64,000 nucleotides of DNA, taken from NCBI RefSeq assembly GCF_013408335.1, contig NZ_JACBZR010000001.1, positions 4,007,501 through 4,071,500 of the forward strand, in the 5' to 3' direction. Positions 9,193-16,026 of the stretch are shown here, piece by piece. This stretch comes from Nocardioides panzhihuensis. GTDB taxonomy: Bacteria > Actinomycetota > Actinomycetes > Propionibacteriales > Nocardioidaceae. A program made the position numbers and the translations under genes. The notes below the pieces were generated by a model. The model did not search any database. It saw only the letters and a program-made list of their open reading frames with translations, and was not told the DNA's origin. Each line of letters begins with the position of its first letter. Positions within the stretch are counted from its first letter, which is position 1.

Positions 9193-9387
9193 TTACAGCG
9201 CGCGGGCAAGTGCCAGCTTCGCCTGGACGGCGGCTCGCTCGGCCTTTCGGCCCAGGCGAGCGGCCTTGACGAGGGCATGTCCTCGCCGCAGTTCACGCGC
9301 CTCTCCCAGGCGCGCGGACATTTGCGCGCGCGCCAGGTCTTCGTAAAGCAAGTTCATCTGAGTGCTCCGTACTCGGTTGGTGTTCAT
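9193..9387 (-). CDS. Small Arg/Ala-rich protein downstream of whiB7
   Basis: 64 codons, ATG with AGGAG about 10 nt upstream, TAA stop. The sequence MNTNRVRSTQMNLLYEDLAR, then alternating Glu/Arg/Ala helical segments, predicts one long amphipathic, basic helix (a possible coiled coil or RNA/DNA-binding helix) with no cysteine or membrane segment. It follows whiB7 on the same strand by about 108 bp and could share its transcript. I do not recognise a family. The downstream choA hairpin may terminate it from the other side. Confidence 0.5.
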   Translation of the reverse strand: MNTNRVRSTQMNLLYEDLARAQMSARLGEARELRRGHALVKAARLGRKAERAAVQAKLALARAL

Positions 9388-9495
9388 GTCTGTCGGTCTC
9401 CTGGCGGTCAGCGGGCTCCGAGGCCCGTAGTCGGTTCGATCATGTTCATGGTGTTGCCTTTCGTCGTTGAACGGCTTGCGTTGTTCGTCGTCTGC

Positions 9496-9795
9496 TCAGG
9501 CGGCGTCCTTGCGGGGCCGGCCACGGGGCCGCTTGCGGGGGATCACCTTCCCCTGCAGGAGCAGCTGGCCACCCCAGACGCCCCAAGGCTCACGCCGGTC
9601 GAGGGCGCTGGCGAGGCAGAGCGGCTGCACGGGGCAGGTCGCGCAGAGTGCCTTGGCGAACTCGACGTCGGCAGGAGACTCGGCGAACCACAGCTCCGGG
9701 TTGTTGACCCGGCAGGGCAGCTGGTCCTCGTCGTAGCGGTTGGCGCGGTCGTGGAGAACGCCGAGGGTGACCTCGGGCTCGAGAATGCTGGTCAT
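9496..9795 (-). CDS. whiB7: WhiB7-type iron-sulfur transcriptional regulator with AT-hook
   Basis: 99 residues from ATG 9795 with a strong AAAGGAGG ribosome site. Four cysteines for the [4Fe-4S] cluster are seen as LPCR near residue 27, then LCATCPVQPLC. The WhiB turn is EPWGVWGGQLL, and the C-terminus PRGRPRK is the AT-hook that distinguishes WhiB7. WhiB7 binds the primary sigma factor and activates intrinsic resistance genes after ribosome-targeting antibiotics. Position next to uvrD2 and mycoredoxin is the same as in M. tuberculosis. It has a long leader with an upstream ORF and an intrinsic terminator, so expression is probably controlled by attenuation and by WhiB7 itself. Confidence 0.93.
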   Translation of the reverse strand: MTSILEPEVTLGVLHDRANRYDEDQLPCRVNNPELWFAESPADVEFAKALCATCPVQPLCLASALDRREPWGVWGGQLLLQGKVIPRKRPRGRPRKDAA

Positions 9796-9840
9796 ATGTA
9801 CACCTCCTTTGTGACTGATCGCGGGTTTTGAGAAACAGAA

Positions 9841-9875
9841 AGGCCGCGGATCCCGGGTTTCGGGTTCCGCGGCCT
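9841..9875 (-). terminator. Intrinsic terminator (attenuator) in the whiB7 leader
   Basis: On the minus strand a 15-bp stem (AGGCCGCGGAACCCG pairing with its near-perfect partner, one mismatch) and a 5-nt loop are followed by TTCTGTTTCT, about 46 nt before the whiB7 start. An upstream copy of GCCTGGAG (complement of 9916-9923) can pair with CTCCAGGC (complement of 9872-9879), taking the foot of the terminator: a classic antiterminator alternative. Confidence 0.75.
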
Positions 9876-9899
9876 GGAGGCTGCTGTGACTACGTCGTT

Positions 9900-10112
9900 C
9901 TACGTAGTCGGACAGCTCCAGGCTCGAATCCCGTGGGACTTGACCTTGATGGCATCCGCCTGCGGGGACACGAGTCCCTCGAAGCGCATGCCGTAGCCAG
10001 CGCCCGCAAAGGCACCAGCAGCCGGGGTGGACAGCTCGGGGTGGCCGCACGCGGACATGGCGATGCCATTGATCGGCGTCTGGATCCCAGCCGTGTTGAT
10101 TGCGATCTTCAT
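9900..10112 (-). CDS. Upstream ORF (70 aa) in the whiB7 leader
   Basis: ATG 10112 is preceded by AAGGAGG at 8 nt, so translation is probable. The peptide begins MKIAINTAGIQTPINGIAMS and ends with IRAWSCPTT; I recognise no family. Its TAG (9900-9902) falls in the loop of an 8-bp hairpin (GACTACGT at 9888-9895 with ACGTAGTC at 9902-9909), and its final codons contain the antiterminator strand. A ribosome finishing this ORF would hide that strand and let the terminator form; a drug-stalled ribosome further upstream would expose it. This fits ribosome-mediated attenuation known for whiB7/wblC leaders. Whether the peptide has any function of its own is unknown. Confidence 0.6.
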   Translation of the reverse strand: MKIAINTAGIQTPINGIAMSACGHPELSTPAAGAFAGAGYGMRFEGLVSPQADAIKVKSHGIRAWSCPTT

Positions 10113-10177
10113 TGGGGCCACCTCCTTCGGGGCTGTCGGGCGCGCCTCAACGGCGCGCGGCTTTACTTGATGAAAGA

Positions 10178-10216
10178 ACAGTAACCGGCCGGACAGGTCG
10201 GCCGCAAACGATTAAA
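10178..10216 (-). promoter_or_regulatory. Candidate whiB7 promoter with AT-rich WhiB7 element
   Basis: Read on the minus strand: TTTAAT, then CGT, then a -35-like TTGCGG (10202-10207), an 18-bp spacer and a -10-like TACTGT (10178-10183). WhiB7-dependent promoters have an A/T-rich patch 3 bp upstream of the -35, as here. Assigned by eye; the start point is not mapped. Confidence 0.4.
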
Positions 10217-10250
10217 CCGGTTGATTTCGAGCAATTTTCGTGGAGCCTTT

Positions 10251-12320
10251 TCAGCTGTTCGCGGCGATCACATCAAGAACTTCCGAGCCGTACGTCTCCA
10301 CCTTGCTGCGGCCGATGCCGGCGATGCGCTGCAGATCCTGGAGCGTGCCCGGCTTCCGCTCGGCGATCTGCTCCAAGGTGGCGTCGGTGAAGATCACGAA
10401 CGCCGGCTTGCGGGCCGCCTCGGCGGTCTCCTTGCGCCACTGCTTCAGCCGCCCGTAGAGCTCCTCGTCGTAGGGCGCGTCGCAGCCCTCGTGGCGGCCC
10501 ATCCGCTTCTCGGCCGCTGAGCCGAGCGGTCCGCCGCAGGACTTGCACATCCGCGCCTTGCCGGACCCGGGGCGCCGCGCGGGTGCTGTCGCCCGCGCCG
10601 GACGCAGCGGGTCGAGGAACCGCGACGGCCTACGTCGCGCTGCCTGGCCCGGCTGACGGGCCAGCGCCCAGGAGAGGGTCAGGTCGACCCGGGCCCGGGT
10701 GAGCCCGACGTAGAGCAGCCGGCGCTCCTCCTCGATCTCGGCCGGGGTCGGCTCCTCGCCGCGGAGGATGAACGGCATCGTGCCGTCCTGGAGACCGACC
10801 AGGAACACCGAGTCCCACTCCAGCCCCTTGGCCGCGTGGAAGGTCGCCAGGGTCACTCCCGACGGCACCGGCGCGTGCTGCTCGGCCGCCCTGCGGTCGA
10901 GCTCGGCGACGAGACCGGCCATGTCACCGCCGGACGCGGCGAAGGTGCGCGCCTGGTCGATCAGCGCCTGCCAGGACTCCCAGCGGTCGCGGGTCTGTCC
11001 GCGGCCCTCGGGCGGCTCAGAGGTCCAGCCCATCCCGGCCAGGATGCCGTGGACCGACTCCAGCAGCTCGTCACCGAAGACGGCTCCCTGGCCGCTCCGC
11101 GCCGCACCCCGGATGCGGGTCACCGCCTCGCGGACCTCGGGCCGGTCGAAGAACCTCGCGGCGCCACGAAGGACATAGGGGATCCGGCGCGCGGTGAGAG
11201 CGTCCTCGTAGGCCTCCGACTGGGCGTTGATCCGGAACAGGATCGCCATCTCGTGGTAGGGCCTGCCGGCCTGGTGCAGGCGCAGGATCTCGGCGGCGAC
11301 GCCCTCGGCCTCAGCCACCTCGTCGGGCTGCTCGAGGTGCTCCACGGCAGGCCCAGCGTCGCGCTGGGCCTGCAGCTGGACACCGGCGCTCGGCGTACCC
11401 TCCAGGATCTTGTTGGCGGCCTTCACCACCTGCGGGGAGGAGCGGTAGTTGCGGACCAGCTCGACCGACGTGGTGCCGGTGTGCTTCTTCGGGAAGTCAC
11501 GCAGGTAGGCGGCGTCGGCGCCGGCGAAGGTGTAGATCGTCTGAGCCGGGTCGCCGACGACACAGATCTCGTTGCGCCCACCCAGCCAGAGGTCGAGCAG
11601 CGCCGACTGCAGCGGCGAGACGTCCTGGAACTCGTCGACGGTGAACCACTTGTACTGCCGCCTGACCTGCGCGGCGACCCGCTCGTCGTGCTCGAGGAGT
11701 CCGGCGGTCAAGAGCAGCACGTCCTCCATGTCCATGCGTGCCTGGGTGCGTTTCACGTCCTCGTACGCCGCGTAGATGTGCCCCACCATCGACGGGGTCA
11801 GCCCGCCGACCTCTCGGCCTCTCGTCTCGGCGGACTTCGGGTAGTCGTCGGGGTGGACGTTGGACACCTTCGACCACTCGATCTCCGAGGCCAGGTCACG
11901 CGCCTGGGCCTGGTCGACGTTGATCCGCTGGCGCTGGGCGGCGGCTCGGATGAGCGGGATCTTCGACTCGGTCAGGTTGGGCAGCTCGGTGCCGTAGACC
12001 TTGGGCCAGAAGAACCGCAGCTGGCGCAGGGCGGCGGAGTGGAAGGTGCGCGCCTGGACCGCACCGGCACCCATCGCGCGCAGTCGCTGCCGCATCTCCC
12101 CTGCGGCTCGGGTGGTGAAGGTGACCGCGAGGACCTCCTGGGGCGCGTAGAGCCCGGTCGCGACGCCGTAGGCGATCCGGTGGGTGATCGCCCTGGTCTT
12201 TCCGGTCCCCGCACCCGCCAGCACCCGGACCGGACCCCGTAGCGACTCGGCCACCTGGCGTTGCTCGGGGTCGAGCGCGGCGAGGAGGGACTCGGGGGTC
12301 GTGGGAGCGACAGGGTTCAT
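10251..12320 (-). CDS. uvrD2: UvrD2-type superfamily 1 DNA helicase with HRDC domain
   Basis: 689 residues from ATG 12320; other in-frame starts exist at 12359 and 12386, and an 18-bp tandem duplication around 12303-12338 blurs the choice. Motif I is VLAGAGTGKTRAITHR, followed by VDEFQDVSPLQSALLDLW (motif II), VRNYRSS (motif IV), and LEWDSVFLVGLQDG and LLYVGLTRAR (motifs V-VI). The C-terminus has the tetracysteine CKSCGG...HEGC and an HRDC domain ending GIGRSKVETYGSEVLDVIAA, both typical of mycobacterial UvrD2, a 3'-5' helicase-translocase. It lies upstream of whiB7 on the same strand and divergent from mycoredoxin, the same order as in M. tuberculosis. Confidence 0.92.
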   Translation of the reverse strand: MNPVAPTTPESLLAALDPEQRQVAESLRGPVRVLAGAGTGKTRAITHRIAYGVATGLYAPQEVLAVTFTTRAAGEMRQRLRAMGAGAVQARTFHSAALRQLRFFWPKVYGTELPNLTESKIPLIRAAAQRQRINVDQAQARDLASEIEWSKVSNVHPDDYPKSAETRGREVGGLTPSMVGHIYAAYEDVKRTQARMDMEDVLLLTAGLLEHDERVAAQVRRQYKWFTVDEFQDVSPLQSALLDLWLGGRNEICVVGDPAQTIYTFAGADAAYLRDFPKKHTGTTSVELVRNYRSSPQVVKAANKILEGTPSAGVQLQAQRDAGPAVEHLEQPDEVAEAEGVAAEILRLHQAGRPYHEMAILFRINAQSEAYEDALTARRIPYVLRGAARFFDRPEVREAVTRIRGAARSGQGAVFGDELLESVHGILAGMGWTSEPPEGRGQTRDRWESWQALIDQARTFAASGGDMAGLVAELDRRAAEQHAPVPSGVTLATFHAAKGLEWDSVFLVGLQDGTMPFILRGEEPTPAEIEEERRLLYVGLTRARVDLTLSWALARQPGQAARRRPSRFLDPLRPARATAPARRPGSGKARMCKSCGGPLGSAAEKRMGRHEGCDAPYDEELYGRLKQWRKETAEAARKPAFVIFTDATLEQIAERKPGTLQDLQRIAGIGRSKVETYGSEVLDVIAANS

Positions 12321-12436
12321 GGGAGCGACAGGGTTCAATTGGGAATGGCTCCTGGGCATGGGAACGTTGGGGCTTGTTGCCAACACTATGGGTCGGCACC
12401 GACAGACCGATGAGGACCCGTTTGATGAGGAGAGCC

Positions 12437-12682
12437 ATGAGCAGCTTCACGATGTACACCACCCCCTGGTGCGGATACTGCCAGCGGCTCAAGGGGCAGC
12501 TCGGCCGCGAGGACATCACCTTCGACGAGGTGGACATCGAGCAGGTCCCCGAGGCCGCCCAGATCGTCGAGAAGGTCAACGGCGGCAACCAGACCGTCCC
12601 CACCCTCGTCTACTCCGACGGCACCGCGATGACCAACCCGTCGATCGCTCAGATCAAGGCGAAGCTCGCCGAGCTGGCCTGA
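12437..12682 (+). CDS. mrx1: Mycoredoxin (glutaredoxin-like, CGYC)
   Basis: 81 residues, ATG with GAGGAG upstream (an earlier in-frame start lacks an RBS). The fold is glutaredoxin-like: FTMYTTPWCGYCQRLKGQ with the redox CGYC at about residues 10-13, the cis-Pro motif QTVPTLVY, and a C-terminal helix. Mycoredoxins reduce mycothiol mixed disulfides, replacing glutathione-glutaredoxin in actinobacteria. Its placement between uvrD2 and nudC matches Rv3198A, the Mrx1 locus. It is divergent from uvrD2 and convergent with nudC, with only 15 bp between stop codons. Confidence 0.9.
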   Translation: MSSFTMYTTPWCGYCQRLKGQLGREDITFDEVDIEQVPEAAQIVEKVNGGNQTVPTLVYSDGTAMTNPSIAQIKAKLAELA

Positions 12683-12697
12683 TCCTTCGGGTCTCGA

Positions 12698-13609
12698 TCA
12701 CCATGATCCGGGCAGCTCGCCGCCGTACCACGCCTCGACCAGCGACCGGCTGATCGAGATGCCGCTGGGCAGCTTGATCTCGCCGCTCTCGGCGACGGCG
12801 GCGAGCTCCGCGCGGGTGAACCAGCGCGCCTCCCGGATCTCATCCTGGTCGACCATGATGTCGGTCGACTCCGCCCGCCCGAAGAAGCCGAGCATCAGGC
12901 TGGCCGGCAGCGGCCAGGGCTGGTTGCCGAAGTAGTCGACCTGCCCGACGCGTACGCCGACCTCCTCGGCGACCTCGCGACGGACCGCATCCTCGAGCGA
13001 CTCCCCCGGCTCCACGAAGCCGGCGAGCGTGGAGAAGTTGGGCGCAGGCCAGCGGGTGTGGTTGCCGAGCAGGCAACGCTCCCCGTCCGACCCGGGCTCG
13101 CCGGTCGTCACCAGCATGATCACCGCCGGGTCGGTGCGCGGAAAGATCAGGTGTCCCTCGGCGCAGGCCAGCTCGTGACCGGCCGCGCGCGGCTCAAGGC
13201 TCCCACCACAGCGCGCGCAGAACCGGGTCGCCCGGTGCCACTCGGCCAGGCCGATCGCGTGCATCAGGAAGCTCGCCTCGGTCGTGTCGGCGAGCATCGC
13301 TGGGAAGAGCCCCCGCAGGTCCCGCCAAGTCTCGCCGGCCTCCTCACGACCGGTGAGCACCGCGAACCGGGCACCTTCGGGGGTGTCGCCGAGGAGCACC
13401 CGGATCCCGTCCGGAGAAGTAGCCGGCGTACGCCACCGCACTCGCGCCCCGTCCGCCGGCTCGACCCTGTTGCCGGCGACCACGAGGACTCTCGTGGTCT
13501 GCTCGGCCCAGGCCTTCTCGACCCAGCCGTCGTCGGCGCGCAGATGGCCGGAGCGGTCGTGAGGGTCCTGGGTGATTCGCAGATGGATGGGCAGCTTCGG
13601 GGAGTCCAC
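12698..13609 (-). CDS. nudC: NAD+ diphosphatase / RNA NAD-decapping Nudix hydrolase NudC
   Basis: 303 residues from GTG 13609; the frame is open further upstream but that would overlap the divergent membrane-protein gene. The N-terminal NUDIX-like region is followed by a zinc ribbon (FCARCGGSLEP, then CAEGHLIFPRTDP) and the Nudix box GFVEPGESLEDAVRREVAEE around 215-235. The NudC-specific NQPWPLPASLMLGF motif follows. NudC cleaves NADH/NAD+ to NMN(H) plus AMP and removes NAD caps from RNA in other bacteria. It is convergent with mycoredoxin and divergent from the GT-C-like membrane gene. Confidence 0.9.
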   Translation of the reverse strand: MDSPKLPIHLRITQDPHDRSGHLRADDGWVEKAWAEQTTRVLVVAGNRVEPADGARVRWRTPATSPDGIRVLLGDTPEGARFAVLTGREEAGETWRDLRGLFPAMLADTTEASFLMHAIGLAEWHRATRFCARCGGSLEPRAAGHELACAEGHLIFPRTDPAVIMLVTTGEPGSDGERCLLGNHTRWPAPNFSTLAGFVEPGESLEDAVRREVAEEVGVRVGQVDYFGNQPWPLPASLMLGFFGRAESTDIMVDQDEIREARWFTRAELAAVAESGEIKLPSGISISRSLVEAWYGGELPGSW

Positions 13610-13645
13610 CCGACAGAGCCTATGAGGTGGGTATATGTTCCGCGC

Positions 13646-15475
13646 GTGGATCGGTTCTGGCGCATCGCCGCTGTCGTCTCCGTCGTGGTCGCACTGGCGG
13701 TCAATGTCTACGTCGCCTGGGACTCCAGCCTCTCGTTCATGTACGACGAGATCGGCACGGTCATCCATGGACGGACCGTCCTCGGGCTCGACTCACCGCA
13801 GCTGAACACCCCCGGCTACTACCCCGGCTGGGGCGTCCTGCTGGCACCGCTGTGGCTGGTCACCTCGAACGTGTTCACGTTCTACAAGATGGCGATCGTC
13901 GTCGGCCTGGTGATCAGCATGCTGACCATCTGGCCGCTCGCCCGGGTCGCGGTGCGGCTCAGTGGGGTCACACCGGCGCAGGGCGTGGTCGCCGCCGCCA
14001 CCGTGATGGCCTTGCCGCCGCGAGCGATCCAGGCCGACTACATCCTCTCCGAGCGGCTGATCACGCTGCTCGTCGTCGTGGCGACCCTGGTCGCGTTCCG
14101 GCTCCACGCGAAGCCCACCTACCGCGGCGTACTCCTGCTCAGTCTGCTCGCCGGTCTCTCGCTCTTCTCCCACGCCCGGATGCAGGTCTTCGTCGCCGCG
14201 ATCGCGCTGTGGTTGATCTGCCTTCTCGTCCACAGCCTCCTGGTGCGCAAGCGACAGGTCGCCCTGATCGCCCTCGTCGGGCTCGTCGCCACGGGCCTGC
14301 TCGCCGTGGTCGCCAACAAGGCCGCGCTCTGGTTCCACGCGCAGCTCGTGCCGTGGAAGTTCATCCAGGCACAAGGCTTCGTCGACAAGGTCCTGGAGGC
14401 CAGCCCTCGGTTCTGGGTCAACACCTTCGCCGGCGAGGCCTGGACGCAGATGGTCGGCAGCCTCGGCGTCGTGATCATCGGTCTGGTGGTGGTGACCGCG
14501 ATGTTCTGGAAGGAGCTCCGTTCACGGCAGGTCGGCCCGGCCGGGTTCGTGCTGATCGCAGCTGGGTCGATGTACGTCCTCAGCTGCCTGAACTGGGGCA
14601 CCGAGTACTCGCTGTTCACCATGGAGTGGCGGCGTTTCGACTACTGGATCTACGGCCGCTACATCGACCCGGTCTTCGCGGTTCTCGTGCTGGCCGGGGT
14701 GTGCGCGGCGATCCAGGCCGTCCGCTCCCGGGTGGTGCTCGTCTGGACGTGGGTGATCGCCGCCGGGATCTCGATGGTGACCATCCTCGTCGTCGCCCCC
14801 GACGCTCCCACCTGGGCCTACACCACACCGGCCCACATCCCGGGTGCGATCCCGTTCTGGTGGGCGCTTCCGGACGGCCAGTTCCCGCAGCCCGGCCCGA
14901 TCCCGTCGTTCACCAACGACAACCGCTTCTGGCTGATCGCGACGCTGTGTGCCTTGGTGCCGCTGGCGATCTGGACGCTCCTTGCGGCCCTCTCTCGCCT
15001 GAGCCCACGGCTGAGCTCCTGTACGGGCGACCGGGCGCGCTCGGTGGTCGTGACCGCGCTCATCCTGGTGCTCGGCACCACCGCCTCCGCCGTCGCCGAT
15101 GTGGCCTCCGACGAGTTCCACGACCGCTTCGATCACGCCACCCCGGTCATCGACGACCTCCGCTCGATCCTCGCCGAGCATCCCGACGCGGTCGTCTCCT
15201 ACGACGACAACTGCCCCCGCAGGCCTCCTTCGATGAACTCCGAGCGCAACTGGCTGATGTGGTGGATGCTTCCCACCGTCGTCGAGAGGGAGTGGGAGTG
15301 GGGTGACGACATCGTCTTCTCCTGCCCGTCCGGCGAGCCGGCGTTCGTCACCGGGGCGGTGATGCTGCGTGAGCGTCCCTTCCCGCTGGCCACTGTCTGG
15401 ATCATGCCGGGGGATCTGCTCGACTCGTTGCGCGTGTCAGGCGAGCTTCCTGCTGTTGCTCGGACGGTTGAGTAG
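13646..15475 (+). CDS. Polytopic membrane protein, GT-C-like (glycosyltransferase-type) candidate
   Basis: About 609 residues from GTG 13646 (an ATG at 13622 in frame is the alternative). An N-terminal anchor (FWRIAAVVSVVVALAVNVYV) is followed by an acidic loop (YDEIGTVIHG) and roughly 10-12 further hydrophobic segments, then a C-terminal soluble part with YDDNCPRRPPSMNSERNW and cysteines. The N-terminal loop with Asp/Glu after TM1 is like GT-C polyprenyl-phosphate-dependent sugar transferases, but no family-specific motif is secure, so I call it only GT-C-like. The gene is followed by a long palindrome-rich gap. Confidence 0.55.
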   Translation: MDRFWRIAAVVSVVVALAVNVYVAWDSSLSFMYDEIGTVIHGRTVLGLDSPQLNTPGYYPGWGVLLAPLWLVTSNVFTFYKMAIVVGLVISMLTIWPLARVAVRLSGVTPAQGVVAAATVMALPPRAIQADYILSERLITLLVVVATLVAFRLHAKPTYRGVLLLSLLAGLSLFSHARMQVFVAAIALWLICLLVHSLLVRKRQVALIALVGLVATGLLAVVANKAALWFHAQLVPWKFIQAQGFVDKVLEASPRFWVNTFAGEAWTQMVGSLGVVIIGLVVVTAMFWKELRSRQVGPAGFVLIAAGSMYVLSCLNWGTEYSLFTMEWRRFDYWIYGRYIDPVFAVLVLAGVCAAIQAVRSRVVLVWTWVIAAGISMVTILVVAPDAPTWAYTTPAHIPGAIPFWWALPDGQFPQPGPIPSFTNDNRFWLIATLCALVPLAIWTLLAALSRLSPRLSSCTGDRARSVVVTALILVLGTTASAVADVASDEFHDRFDHATPVIDDLRSILAEHPDAVVSYDDNCPRRPPSMNSERNWLMWWMLPTVVEREWEWGDDIVFSCPSGEPAFVTGAVMLRERPFPLATVWIMPGDLLDSLRVSGELPAVARTVE

Positions 15476-15624
15476 TTCGGCTTCCTGACTCTGTTGCGTG
15501 GATCGGCCTGGCATTGGTTGGGGGCTGGTTTTTCGGGGTGATGGGGCCGCGGGAAGATCACCTACGCCAGGTAGCCGTTATGTCGCGACCCCAAAGAACC
15601 CGCTGACAGAAGGCGCACTCTTCT

Positions 15625-15648
15625 GGGCGAACGAATTTTCGTTCGCCC
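15625..15648. repeat. AT-centred perfect palindrome, copy 1
   Basis: GGGCGAACGAA, centre TT, TTCGTTCGCCC: 11-bp arms. Its core reappears in the reverse orientation at 15688-15705, so the two can also pair with each other. Centre AATTTT is unusual in this GC-rich sequence. Confidence 0.7.
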
Positions 15649-15687
15649 ATACGAGCCAAGTCCCAGCCGAGAACGCCCCCAGGCGCC

Positions 15688-15705
15688 CGAACGAAAATTC
15701 GTTCG
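15688..15705. repeat. AT-centred perfect palindrome, copy 2
   Basis: CGAACGAAAATTCGTTCG, 8-bp arms around AA, flanked by GCCC on the left and CCCC on the right. It is the reverse complement of the core of the 15625-15648 copy, 40 bp downstream. Confidence 0.7.
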
Positions 15706-15726
15706 CCCCCAGGGCATTGGCTCGCG

Positions 15727-15754
15727 CTGGTGAAAGAAAAGTTTCTTTCACCAG
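15727..15754. repeat. TGAAAGAAA palindrome, copy 1
   Basis: CTGGTGAAAGAAA, AG, TTTCTTTCACCAG: 13-bp perfect arms. The inner 20 bp (TGAAAGAAA-NN-TTTCTTTCA) recurs at 57805-57824. Both copies lie between convergent genes. Confidence 0.75.
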
Positions 15755-15860
15755 CCGACCAACCCACCAACCAGGAGCGACGGATCCGCCGCTCCCAAGC
15801 CCCCGCCCAACCCAAACCCCCGCGCCAAACCCCTGCCGCCGACCCGATAGCCAGCCAAAA

Positions 15861-15952
15861 TTCTCGGCGACGGCCGGTGTCAAGGATCGCCGCAGGCGAC
15901 CGGCGCCAGCCGGCGGCCGAAGGCCGTCCTTTACTCCGGACGCCGCCGAGAA
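15861..15952. repeat. Long imperfect inverted repeat (REP/BIME-like)
   Basis: The left arm begins TTCTCGGCGACGGCCGG and reads on to TCAAGGAT at 15886. The right arm, from GTCCTTTACTCCGG to CGCCGCCGAGAA at 15952, is its imperfect complement, with a small inner hairpin (GCCGGCG type) between them. Fold-back size is about 92 bp. It could be an interspersed repeat or a large terminator for adnB. Confidence 0.5.
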
Positions 15953-16026
15953 CACCCTCCCCGAAAGGGTCGGCGGCAAACCCCAACCACAAAACACAGC
16001 CCCTGACGCGCGCCGAAGAACCGGCG

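Larger units (their letters stand above)
15476..16026. other. Palindrome-rich intergenic region between convergent genes
   Basis: About 550 bp separate the membrane gene from adnB with no convincing ORF. The stretch is strongly strand-skewed (long C/A-rich runs on the plus strand) and holds four separate inverted repeats, listed below. No transposase remnant was recognised. A minus-strand frame running through it (about 15578-16159) is glycine-rich with no domain and is rejected. Confidence 0.6.

Noticed and set aside
13058..13645. N-terminal extension of the GT-C-like protein
   Set aside because: The open frame from 13058 overlaps nudC on the opposite strand and its translation is unlike a real protein; membrane segments begin after 13646.
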